Assembly (NCBI GenBank): GCA_016710365.1
Contig: JADJVW010000063.1
Span: 62,001 to 126,000, forward strand
Source: Candidatus Caldilinea saccharophila
GTDB taxonomy: Bacteria; Chloroflexota; Anaerolineae; Caldilineales; Caldilineaceae
Reading direction: 5' to 3'
Length of the DNA: 64,000 nucleotides
A program made the position numbers and the translations under genes. Position 1 is the first letter of the stretch, and each line of letters opens with the position of its first letter. This document shows positions 1-7,896 of this stretch, piece after piece. The notes under the pieces are model-generated. The model was not told the origin of the DNA and did not search any database. It saw only the letters and a program-made list of their open reading frames with translations.

Positions 1-1
1 G

Positions 2-811
2 GCCTTTGCCGACTATCGGACGATGCTGGACGAATGTCAGTCCGATGCGGTCAGCATCTGTACGCCGCCGCGCCTCCACCTACCGATCGCGCAGGAGGTG
101 GCGCGCCGCGGGATCGCCTGTTTGTGCGAGAAGCCGCCGGCGCGCACGGTGGCGGAAACCGAGGCGATCGTCGCCGCCTTTGAAGCTGCGGGCGTCGTGC
201 TGCAATTCGCCTTCTGCCACCGCTTTCATGAGCCGGTGCGCCAGGTGCAGGAATTGATCGCTGCCGGCAAACTGGGGAAGCCCATCCAGATCTACAACCG
301 TTTTGGCTTTCGTTTTGATCGAGCCGCATCCTCGTGGTTCACCGATGCAGAGATCGCGGGCGGCGGCGTGTTGATCGACACGCTGGTGCACAGCATTGAT
401 ATTTTCCGCGCGCTGGCCGGTGAGATCGTGCGCGTCGACGGCGCGGTTTCGACGACGCTGCCCGTGCAGGTGGAAGACAGCGCCTCACTTCAGGTGGTCA
501 GCACCAGTGGCGTGATCGGTTCGTTGAATTGTAGCTGGGTGACGCCGGTTTCCGAAGCGGAGATCCGCGTCTGGGGCACGGGCGGAGAGGCCATCATTGA
601 CTATGCGGCGGACACAGGCGCGCGCTATCGTCTCGCTGGCGACAACGACTGGACAGTGCTGCCTTGCGAGCTCCCGGATCGCTTCGTCTTGCAGGCCGAG
701 CACTTTCTGCATTGCGTACATGGCAACCAACGTCCACGTGTGAGCGGCGCCGATGGGATCGCCGTCATGCGTGTGATCGAGGCAGCCTATCGTTCTGTTC
801 AGACAAACTAG
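2..811 (+). CDS. Gfo/Idh/MocA family oxidoreductase (5' truncated by window)
   Basis: NAD(P)-dependent sugar or polyol dehydrogenase of the Gfo/Idh/MocA family, lacking the start of its Rossmann domain because the window begins inside it. The frame is open from base 2. Visible are the family CEKPPA motif, whose lysine is the usual catalytic residue, and the downstream DTLVHSID stretch that matches the D-x(3)-H active-site region of the C-terminal domain. The product ends with a short tail after a conserved AVMRVIEAAYRS helix. It sits 43 bases upstream of a sugar-phosphate isomerase, so the two probably form a carbohydrate-catabolism operon. Substrate cannot be told from sequence. Confidence 0.85.
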   Translation, partial: AFADYRTMLDECQSDAVSICTPPRLHLPIAQEVARRGIACLCEKPPARTVAETEAIVAAFEAAGVVLQFAFCHRFHEPVRQVQELIAAGKLGKPIQIYNRFGFRFDRAASSWFTDAEIAGGGVLIDTLVHSIDIFRALAGEIVRVDGAVSTTLPVQVEDSASLQVVSTSGVIGSLNCSWVTPVSEAEIRVWGTGGEAIIDYAADTGARYRLAGDNDWTVLPCELPDRFVLQAEHFLHCVHGNQRPRVSGADGIAVMRVIEAAYRSVQTN

Positions 812-854
812 ACTCTTGTCAAACCGTAGTCCCAAGAAAGGATCAAGGTGGCAA

Positions 855-1698
855 ATGAAACTCAGTATCAGTATGTGGAGCGTCGTGTCCGCGGTGCGGC
901 AGGGGCGCATCGATCTGCCAGGCTTCATCGAGTTTGCCGCGCGCCAGCAAGAAAATGGCGCGCGGCGTGGAGTTGCTGGATTACTTCTGGCGCGACCGCG
1001 CCGCCGAAATGGACAAGGCCATGCGCCAGATCGCCGATGCCGGTCTGGAACTGGCAGTCTATTCGATCGGCAACGACTTCTTCCAGCCAGAGCGCGAGGC
1101 CTGGGAAAAACAACTCGCCGACCTCAAAACCGGCGTCGACGTAGCCAATCTTCTCAATGTGCGCACCATGCGCGTCTTCAGCGGCAATGCCAAGCCAGAC
1201 TACGCGTTTGAGGACGGTTTCGCCTGGATCGTCGACGGATTGGCGGCCGGCGCGCATTACGCCGAAAGCCACGGCGTGACGTTGGCGCTTGAAAACCACG
1301 GGCTGATGGCCGGCCGCAGTGACCAGGTGCGCCGCGTGATCGAGGCAGTCGGATCGCCTGCGCTGCGCGCCAACATCGACACGGGCAACTTCCTCCTCGT
1401 CAACCAGAACCCGACCGAAGCCGCGCAAGATCTGGCGGACCTGGCGGCGTTGGTGCACCTGAAGGACTTTCGCCGCGCGCGCGCCGATGAGACCGAGCAC
1501 ATCTATAAGGCATTGGATGGGACGGCGTTCACCGGCGCGGTGGTGGGACAGGGTGAGGTCGAGCTGGCAGCCATCGTCAAGATCCTGGATGACGCGGGCT
1601 ACGATGGTTGGCTGTCGCTGGAGTACGAAGGCGGCGACGACCCGCTGACGATCGGTGTGCCGCAGAGCTTGCAGGCTGCACAGAAGTTGCTGCAGTAA
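855..1698 (+). CDS. Sugar phosphate isomerase/epimerase (TIM barrel), frameshifted
   Basis: AP-endonuclease-2-like TIM-barrel protein of the sugar phosphate isomerase/epimerase family (IolE/hydroxypyruvate-isomerase-like). The ATG at 855 (preceded by AAGGTGG) opens with MKLSISMWSV, a typical first strand. The frame is lost between about 938 and 960 and continues one base later as GVELLDYFW, which is the normal second strand. Metal-ligand stretches typical of the fold are present: ALENHG, NIDTGNF, LVHLKDF and LSLEYEG. With a single +1 correction it is about 280 aa, normal for the family. It probably acts with the upstream dehydrogenase on the same sugar. Confidence 0.8.
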
Positions 1699-1738
1699 GT
1701 CGACCATCCCGCAACCTTTGCAGGAAAGTCTGGGCGAA

Positions 1739-1772
1739 AGGTGACAGTCACTTCCAAAAGTGACTGTCACCT
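1739..1772. terminator. Perfect 15-bp inverted repeat between convergent genes
   Basis: AGGTGACAGTCACTT at 1739-1753 and its exact complement at 1758-1772 enclose a 4-base loop. It lies between the plus-strand isomerase and the minus-strand sortase, so it may stop transcription from both sides. No clear T tract follows, so a dispersed palindromic repeat is an alternative. Confidence 0.5.
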
Positions 1773-1801
1773 CTGAAAGCAGAAAAAGCGTGCAGGTGGG
1801 T

Positions 1802-2484
1802 CTATTGGCTGCTCACCAAAGTTGACGGCTTTGCGATGACGATGATGCGGTGCGTGTTGTCGTTGCGCGGCCAACAGGAGACCAGCGTCAGACGGTCGTC
1901 GGCAGTTTCGTTGATATAGCGGACGTTCGTTTGACGCTGCTTTTCGAAGCAAACTTTTTCGGGCACGATCAACACCTCATCGACGGTGTAGCGATACTCT
2001 GTCCCGCCGGCGAAAAGTTCGATCTCGTCCCCGCGTTTCAACTGATCGAGTTCGCGAAAGACGGCGCCTTTGATATTGTTGTGGCCGCTCAGCACAATGT
2101 TGCCCGTTTCGCCAGGCAGTGAACTGTTTTTATGCCACCCAGCCGCATAATCAGCCACATTCCATTCGCTGAAGATCTCCCCGCCGCATCTTGCTTGGCG
2201 CTCCACCCTAATTCAACGACAGACATATCCGCCTTGATCGTCGGGATCACAAGGCGGCTGGGCAGGACAGGCTTGGCGTCAACCTGGTGAAAAACTGGCG
2301 CCTTCCACGGCGCGGCCGGACGATCGACAGCGGCCATATCGGTCCTGTCGACATAGCGGCCAGGCGCTTGCTCCCCCACGACCGACTCTTCGGCGGACGC
2401 GCTGCGCCCGCAGCCCGCTGTCATCCATACACTTGCCGCCAGCACGAGCAAAACTAACGCTTGGCGCAAAGCCCTATCATTCAT
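1802..2484 (-). CDS. Sortase family protein with lipobox-like N-terminus, frameshifted
   Basis: Cysteine transpeptidase of the sortase superfamily. The C-terminal part has the three active-site elements: LSGHNN (histidine), LVSCWP (cysteine) and NTHRIIVIA (arginine). The N-terminal part, in another frame, has a hydrophobic segment ending in WMTAGC, a possible lipobox, followed by the usual first sortase strand LVIPTIKAD. The frame changes near 2180 in a GGCGGGGAG run. Adding one G would join VVELGW to EIFSEWNVADY, the normal sortase order. Restored length is about 227 aa, close to class E/F enzymes. No LPXTG-type substrate was found in the window, so its target is unknown. Confidence 0.8.
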
Positions 2485-2789
2485 TCGCAACATTCTATTT
2501 GCACCCGTCGAAAATTTGTCATCTATCCTTTTGCTTTATACCAGGAAAGTCGAACTGTGCACAATCCAGACGCTGCGTATCGATGTGAGAATTGCGCGGC
2601 AAGCTTCGTCTCTCACCACTATTGGCTTCCATCACCGGCCCATTTTCATCACTTGTGTTCGCCTGATCACGCATCATAAAAAGACTGAGCCTCAATTTTT
2701 CAAATAAAGTTGACGATCTTTTGACGAGGCGCCATTACAATGCTGTCAGTTGCAGCCCATCTACGACCGTCAATTCAGAGAGAGAAATC

Positions 2790-3041
2790 ATGCAAAGACA
2801 AAACCCTTCCGAACATCACGTATTTATTGTGCGCGCGTGGCGCGCGGCGCCTGATTCCCCTTGGGAATTCGTGTTTCATCGCAGCGGCGCCAATCAGGTC
2901 GTGTATGCGCAAAGCCAGATGGAGTTGCTGACGATTCTGAACCGGCAGTTGCAGGGAGAAGATGCTGCGCAGACGCCGGAACTCCTTGCCGCCAGATGTG
3001 CTTCGACGCCATTTCCCATCAATCCTGACAGACGTAGCTGA
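2790..3041 (+). CDS. Hypothetical small protein, 83 aa
   Basis: I do not recognise this protein. The ATG at 2790 follows a purine-rich AGAGAGAAA stretch, which favours it over an in-frame start 69 bases upstream. The product is soluble, with a short aromatic segment (HVFIVRAWR, WEFVFHR) that looks like two beta strands, then a helix containing MELLTILNRQLQG. No cysteines or membrane segments stand out. Upstream are two TTGACG boxes (2710 and 2721) and a TACAAT (2736), but none gives ideal promoter spacing. It lies alone between the divergent sortase and the M24 peptidase. Confidence 0.5.
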   Translation: MQRQNPSEHHVFIVRAWRAAPDSPWEFVFHRSGANQVVYAQSQMELLTILNRQLQGEDAAQTPELLAARCASTPFPINPDRRS

Positions 3042-3050
3042 TGCTATAAT
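3042..3050 (+). promoter_or_regulatory. Extended -10 promoter element
   Basis: TGCTATAAT is an exact extended -10 box about 85 bases before the M24 peptidase start. No convincing -35 box is seen, which is acceptable for extended -10 promoters. Confidence 0.4.
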
Positions 3051-3133
3051 GAGAAAGCGGGCTGACCTATTGCGGATAAGGTCGCCTATGTTCCGCGCAC
3101 TTTCTGTGTCACACGCTTTCCAAAGGAGCACTC

Positions 3134-4293
3134 ATGCACGAAGCGCAACGCCAACGCACCTGCGCGCTGCTGCAAGCACGGCAGATCGACGCCGCCCTCT
3201 TCGCCAGCCCAGCCAGCATCACCTGGCTCACAGGTTTTGCTCCGCCTGCTACAGACTGGCGCTAATCCATTTGCGGGCGCGCCGCCGCTCGTATGGTGGG
3301 ACGGCGACCGCTTTACGTTGATCGTGGTCGATGGCCTGGCTAGTCTCGCCGCGCCATTTGCCGACGAAGCCGATGGCGGCTTTGGTCAGCTATCTGGGTT
3401 ACACGCTGACCACGCCGCTGAACGGCGCGCAGCATGTGCGCACCTTGTTGCAATCGCTTTGGGCGGATACGGCCAGGGCGCAGCGGGTCAAACGCATCGG
3501 CGTGGAAAGTTGGGCGCTGCCGGCCGCGGCCAGCGGCATATTGGCGGCCTCGCCACTTGGCGGGTGCGCATGGGTGACGATCGACGGCTGGCTGGCGCCT
3601 CTGCGCATGGTCAAGAGCGCCGAAGAGCTCGCTAAGCTGCGCGATAACTTTCGACTGACCGACATTGCCCATGCCGCAGCACGTCAAGCAGCGTGCGTCG
3701 GCGCGCGCGAGATCGATGTCTGGCTGGCCGCCAAAGCCGCGGTGGAGAAGGCCGCGGGCTGCCGTGTGCCGATGGGCAATGACTGCGTGGTAGGCTATCG
3801 CACCGAAAACATCGGCGGCTGGCCGCTCGACCATGCGCTGCGCCCCGGCGATTCGCTCATCGTCGACCTGAGCACGATCCAGCACGGCTACTGGAGCGAC
3901 AGTTGCGCCACCTATGTCGCGGGGGAGGCCAGCGCCCGCCAGCAAGCGATCCATGCGGTTGTGAGCGAGGCGTTGGCAGTGGGCGCCGGCTTGCTGCGGC
4001 CCGGAGCCGTGGCCGGCGAAATCGACCGGCGCGTGCGCGAGATCATCGTCGACGCTGGCTATCCGGTCTACCCGCACCACACCGGCCACGGCGTGGGCGT
4101 CACCGGTCATGAAGCCCCGCGCCTTGTCCCTGACAGCCAGGAGATTTTGACGGCGGGCATGGTCATCTTGCTGGAGCCAGGCGTCTATTTTGCCGGGGAG
4201 ACCGGAGTGCGGCTGGAGGACGCCTTCCTCATCACCGAGGATGGCGCCGTTCAACTGACCACCCACGATAAGTCATGGGCGCCTGTCGCTTAA
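3134..4293 (+). CDS. M24 family Xaa-Pro peptidase, two frameshifts
   Basis: Aminopeptidase P/prolidase-type metallopeptidase. The ATG at 3134 follows AAAGGAGC and opens with a creatinase-N-like domain (QIDAALFASPASITWLTGF). The frame shifts by +1 near 3245 (into LLQTGANPF) and again near 3400 (into SYLGYTLTTPLNG). The catalytic half is intact and keeps the pita-bread metal ligands: aspartates around DLSTIQHGYWSDSC, histidine in HTGHGVGVTGHE, glutamate in LLEPGVYF and a last glutamate in VRLEDAFL. Restored length is about 385 aa, normal for the family. It likely removes N-terminal Xaa-Pro residues or acts as a dipeptidase. The next gene is a RidA protein. Confidence 0.85.
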
Positions 4294-4334
4294 CTCACTC
4301 GCCATCCACACACACAATAAGAAAGGACTTAATC

Positions 4335-4718
4335 ATGCGCGAAGTCATCTTTACCCCCAAAGGCGTCACCCCATTGTCCCCCTATTCACAGGCGATTGTA
4401 GCAACAGGTCGCACGATGTACATCTCAGGTCAGGGATCCTTCGATCCGGCGACCAATCAGTTTCAGCCTGGCGCATTTCGTGAGCAGGCCGAACGCACCT
4501 TTCGCAATGTCGAGATTCTCCTCACCGCGGCAGGCGCCACGTGGCAGCATGTAGTCAAGGTCAATGTCTATCTCGTCAACCTGGGCGACTTTGCCGAACT
4601 AAACCAGGTCTACCGCCAGCTCCTGTCCGCGCCTTATCCGGCGCGCACCACGGTGCAGGCGGGTCTGGTCGGCGCGATGCTGATCGAGGTGGACTGCATT
4701 GCTGTATTGCCTGATTAA
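4335..4718 (+). CDS. RidA family enamine/imine deaminase
   Basis: A 127-aa protein of the RidA (YjgF/YER057c/UK114) family, which hydrolyses reactive enamine/imine intermediates from PLP enzymes. The ATG at 4335 is preceded by GAAAGGA at proper distance. Family signatures are clear: SPYSQAI near residue 16, the YISGQ strand, VVKVNVYLVN, and YPARTTVQ, whose arginine binds the substrate carboxylate. The end VDCIAVLPD is typical. Full length and not frameshifted. It is 41 bases after the M24 peptidase and may share its transcript. Confidence 0.9.
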   Translation: MREVIFTPKGVTPLSPYSQAIVATGRTMYISGQGSFDPATNQFQPGAFREQAERTFRNVEILLTAAGATWQHVVKVNVYLVNLGDFAELNQVYRQLLSAPYPARTTVQAGLVGAMLIEVDCIAVLPD

Positions 4719-4795
4719 TATTGACTTTGACATGGCGATTCTTTGCAGGCACAATGGAGCGATACCGCATCATTACCCAACAGAAAGGAAATCGT

Positions 4796-5293
4796 ATGTC
4801 ACACCTGATCGTGATCGCATTCGATGACGCTGGCGAGGCCGAAAAGGTGCGCGCTTCCTTGCGTGCACAACAAAAAGAGGGATTGGTTTCTGTGGAGGAC
4901 GCCGCCATCGTCAGCCGGGACGCCGAAGGCAAGCTGAATGTCAAGAACGAAGTCAGCCGCGCCACCATGGTGGGCACCGGCATCGGCGCCCTGCTTGGGC
5001 TTTTGCTCGGCGGCTTGTTCCTCCCTTTGACTGGACTGGCGCTCGGCGCGCTTGGCGGCGCTGGCGTCGGGGCGCTGACGAAGATGGGGGTTGACGGCAA
5101 ATTCGTCAAAGAGGTCAAGGACAGCCTGCAGCCCAACACGTCGGCGCTTTTTATCATCGTGCGCAGCGCCGACCCCACCGCGGTCCTGGCCTTGTTGCGC
5201 AATTACACAGGGCGCGTGCTGCAGACCACGCTCGATTCTGAAGCGGAGGAAAATCTGCGCCGGGCGTTGAACGATGAAGGCGATGCCACCTAA
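4796..5293 (+). CDS. DUF1269-family protein with glycine-zipper membrane segment
   Basis: A 165-aa protein matching the DUF1269 pattern. The N-terminal strand LIVIAFDDAGEAEKVRASL leads to a short acidic region. A strongly Gly/Leu-rich hydrophobic stretch (GTGIGALLGLLLGG through ALGGAGVGAL, residues about 63-97) follows, then a C-terminal domain with a strand (SALFIIVRS). The start at 4796 has a good AGAAAGGA ribosome site. The family is associated with membranes and its function is not established. The glycine pattern suggests helix packing inside the bilayer. Confidence 0.75.
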   Translation: MSHLIVIAFDDAGEAEKVRASLRAQQKEGLVSVEDAAIVSRDAEGKLNVKNEVSRATMVGTGIGALLGLLLGGLFLPLTGLALGALGGAGVGALTKMGVDGKFVKEVKDSLQPNTSALFIIVRSADPTAVLALLRNYTGRVLQTTLDSEAEENLRRALNDEGDAT

Positions 5294-5699
5294 CGTGAAG
5301 CTTTGCGCTGTGGCGGCGTTTCCTCCCACAGAGCGTCTTTGCAGCACGGTTGATCGCGCCGTTGCCATCGGACGCCTTGACTCCATGGACCACCGACCTT
5401 CGTTGTTCTTTGACTTTTGTTTGCTGTGCGTCACCCACGGGCGCCGGTTATTTGGCCGGGTGCGTTACTTCCGGCGGACTGGCTGGCAGCGCCGTGCTTC
5501 GGCTATTACGTGGAACGCAACATTTCCGCCTGGACCACGGCGCAGTCGGCGCTGGCCGCTTTTTGCTGGGGCGTACCACAGCAGGCAATTTCTAAACCAG
5601 GCTCGTGACAGTGTTGCACGATGGTAAGTTTTGTACATCTCACACTGGATAGTGAACAGCCCACAGAGGAATAATTCGTCATGAAGCAAGGAATCAACC
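5294..5699. other. Intergenic stretch without recognisable gene
   Basis: About 400 bases separate the DUF1269 gene from the next membrane protein. Short open frames occur in several phases but show no family resemblance, no good ribosome site and no consistent codon bias. No repeat or tRNA is seen. It may hold regulatory sequence for the downstream gene. Confidence 0.5.
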
Positions 5700-6098
5700 A
5701 TGAACAGACTGGGGTTCCCTGGCGCGAGAAACCGCGGTGGGGTGCTGTTCGATCGAAGGCGTTCGTGGCTGGGCCTGATTATCGGCGTCGTGATCATTTT
5801 GATGCCATTGTTTGGGTTTGGCGACAGGCTGATGGCTGCCTGGTTGCTCGCCATCGGTCTGCTGGCCACCGGTGGGTTGGCGCTTGTCGCGCCATTTATC
5901 GAGACGGCGGGGGGCGCCCGGCGCGGCGGCTTCCTGCTGGCGATCTTTCTGCTCATCCTCGGCGCGATCGTGCTGTACAACGTGGTTTCAGGCGTCGCGG
6001 TCCTGCAGCCTGTGGCCTGGACGCTGGTGCTCTTTGGCGCCGTGTTGATCGGCTATGGCGTCTTCACGCGCAGCAAAACTGCTGCCGCCGGAGCTTAG
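5700..6098 (+). CDS. Small multi-pass membrane protein (DUF308/HdeD-like)
   Basis: A 132-aa protein with four evident hydrophobic segments (about residues 23-43, 47-68, 78-98 and 102-122), separated by very short loops, after a basic N-terminus. The layout resembles DUF308/HdeD-type proteins, but similarity is by topology only. The ATG follows AAGGAATCAACC. The gene ends 42 bases before a strong hairpin terminator and is convergent with the next gene. Confidence 0.6.
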   Translation: MNRLGFPGARNRGGVLFDRRRSWLGLIIGVVIILMPLFGFGDRLMAAWLLAIGLLATGGLALVAPFIETAGGARRGGFLLAIFLLILGAIVLYNVVSGVAVLQPVAWTLVLFGAVLIGYGVFTRSKTAAAGA

Positions 6099-6140
6099 TG
6101 CATTTGGGCGCATATAAACCGCTAGTGGGTATGAAACGGA

Positions 6141-6171
6141 AAAACCGAGTTTCTTGGAGAAACTCGGTTTT
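6141..6171. terminator. Bidirectional hairpin terminator
   Basis: AAAACCGAGTTTCT at 6141-6154 pairs perfectly with 6158-6171 around a TGG loop. A-rich sequence precedes it and T-rich sequence follows, so it can terminate the convergent genes on both strands. Confidence 0.8.
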
Positions 6172-6220
6172 TGGCTCTGACATATTTGCGCCGCGCTGCA
6201 CCAGGCTTACTGTTGGAGGT

Positions 6221-6601
6221 TCAACTGGTCGGCGTGGTGTGCTCCGGCGTTGGTGAATTGTTTGCCGGTGAAGTAAACGCCGTTGCACCGCCGCTTTTGG
6301 AGGCTGCGCTCTCGCCGCGCGGCAATTGTCCAAAGAGCGTCATGGCTGTCCGGCGATAGCCTGTCATGCGGCTGCTGGTCTGGATCACCGGCGACACGAC
6401 GTTTTCGCTCATGAAGTTTGCCGTCCCACGCACCGTGGCGATGGTTTCCTTGGTATCGGCAATCATCGGTTTGAGCTCGGTCTGCACCATCTTGGTCAAC
6501 CGCCAAATCTGCCAGATCAGGATGCCCAACATCACCCACACGGTGATGCTCGTCAAGGCCAGGAAGATTATCAGGATATCGCGCACTGTGCCAACGATCA
6601 C
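6221..6601 (-). CDS. Single-pass membrane protein, DUF948-like
   Basis: A 126-aa protein with one N-terminal membrane helix (residues about 8-32, rich in Ile, Leu and Trp). An amphipathic, coiled-coil-like segment (TKMVQTELKPMIADTKETI) follows, then a Ser/Thr/Pro-rich tail. This layout resembles DUF948/YtxG-like stress proteins, but I cannot confirm the family. It ends against the terminator at 6141-6171. Upstream lies a dispersed inverted repeat that overlaps the 3' end of mnmA. Confidence 0.55.
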   Translation of the reverse strand: MIVGTVRDILIIFLALTSITVWVMLGILIWQIWRLTKMVQTELKPMIADTKETIATVRGTANFMSENVVSPVIQTSSRMTGYRRTAMTLFGQLPRGESAASKSGGATAFTSPANNSPTPEHTTPTS

Positions 6602-6623
6602 GATCGACTCCTTGATGAAAGAA

Positions 6624-6706
6624 TAGCACGCGGATGGCGCGGATTTGCCGGATCAATACGGATAAAATCCGCGTGAATCTGCTTGATCCGCGTCATCCGC
6701 GTGCCA
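6624..6706. repeat. Intergenic inverted repeat, CGCGGAT family
   Basis: TAGCACGCGGATGGCGCGG at the left and ATCCGCGTCATCCGCGTGC at the right form an 18-of-19 inverted pair around an AT-richer centre with more CGGAT and ATCCG copies. The same arms recur at 43775-43833 and a degenerate copy is at 50071-50113. The right arm overlaps the last codons of mnmA, giving it the ending MARG. Confidence 0.75.
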
Positions 6707-7856
6707 TGGTCAAGTCAATTCCAAGATGATTGTCACGCAGAGCGACCCCATCACGGGCGATGATGCCGCCGCCCAGACAGAGATCACCGTCATAGAAGAC
6801 CGCACCCTGCCCCGGCGTGATGTCGCGCAGCGGCTCGGCAAAACGCACTTCGACGCGGCCGTCCGCAAGCGGGAAGATTGTGCAGTCGACGGCCTGCGCC
6901 TTGTAGCGAACTTTGCACTGCACGTGCGCCCCTGGCGCCGGTGCGACATCCAGCGTCCACGCGACGCGCGCGGCGATCAGGCGATCTTTGCCCAGTTCCG
7001 CGGCGCCGCCTATGACCAGCGTGTTGTTGTGATAGTCTAATTCCACTACAAAGAGCGGCTCCGCTGCGCCCGCAATGCCCAACCCTTTGCGCTGACCGAT
7101 GGTGTAGCCGGGCAGCCCGCTGTGTTCGCCGTAAATGTGGCCGCGGCGATCGACAATTGGGCCGGGACGCATCGCTTCCGCCGCCCAGTTACGCAGAAAA
7201 CGCCGATAGTCGTCGTCGAAGATAAAGCACAGGTCCATCGAGTCGTGCTTGGAGGCGATGGGCAGCCCGCGCGCGGCCGCCATGCGACGCACCTCGGGCT
7301 TAGGATAGTCGCCGATGGGAAAGAGCACGTCGTTCAACTCCGCCTGGCCAAGCACGCTGAGCACGTAGCTCTGGTCTTTGGCCTCGTCCACGCCCTTGAG
7401 TAATTGCACCTTGCCGTCGGCGCCGCGCCGCAGTCGCGCGTAGTGTCCTGTCGCCAGATAATCGGCGCCCAATCGCCGCGCGTAGTTAAGCAGATAATCG
7501 AAGCGGATATGGCGATTGCACTCGATGCATGGATTCGGCGTCACCCCGTGGCTGTAGCCGTCAATGAAGAAATCCACCACCTGCTGCTTGAAAGGCTGCT
7601 CCACGTTGATCAGGTAAAATGGCATCCCCAATTCGTCAGCCACGCGCCGCGCATCGTGGACGCTCTCCAGGCTGCAACACTTGTTGGCCGAGCCTTCGCC
7701 CGCGCCCACCTCCGCCCAGAGGCGCATCATCACACCGATGCAATGATAGCCCTGCTCCACCAGCAGCGCCGCCGCCACCGACGAATCCACGCCGCCCGAC
7801 ATGGCGACGACGACGGTGGTATCAGTAGGGGACTTGGCGTGCTTCGTGTCCATCAT
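6693..7856 (-). CDS. mnmA: tRNA-specific 2-thiouridylase MnmA
   Basis: Forms 2-thiouridine at wobble position 34 of Lys, Glu and Gln tRNAs, using ATP and sulfur relayed from a desulfurase. The PP-loop MSGGVDSS is near residue 19. The catalytic cysteine pair is visible in NPCIEC (about Cys110) and DLCFIF (about Cys210). HYARL, the GQRKG region and the C-terminal beta-barrel are also present. Length is 387 aa with the ATGATG start at 7856, normal for the family and without frameshift. It lies 41 bases behind the secreted SH3b gene and could be cotranscribed with the CHAT cluster. Its last codons run into a dispersed repeat. Confidence 0.95.
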   Translation of the reverse strand: MMDTKHAKSPTDTTVVVAMSGGVDSSVAAALLVEQGYHCIGVMMRLWAEVGAGEGSANKCCSLESVHDARRVADELGMPFYLINVEQPFKQQVVDFFIDGYSHGVTPNPCIECNRHIRFDYLLNYARRLGADYLATGHYARLRRGADGKVQLLKGVDEAKDQSYVLSVLGQAELNDVLFPIGDYPKPEVRRMAAARGLPIASKHDSMDLCFIFDDDYRRFLRNWAAEAMRPGPIVDRRGHIYGEHSGLPGYTIGQRKGLGIAGAAEPLFVVELDYHNNTLVIGGAAELGKDRLIAARVAWTLDVAPAPGAHVQCKVRYKAQAVDCTIFPLADGRVEVRFAEPLRDITPGQGAVFYDGDLCLGGGIIARDGVALRDNHLGIDLTMARG

Positions 7857-7896
7857 GGCGCTATTGTACACGAAATTGTCGCTCGCGCCGATTTCA

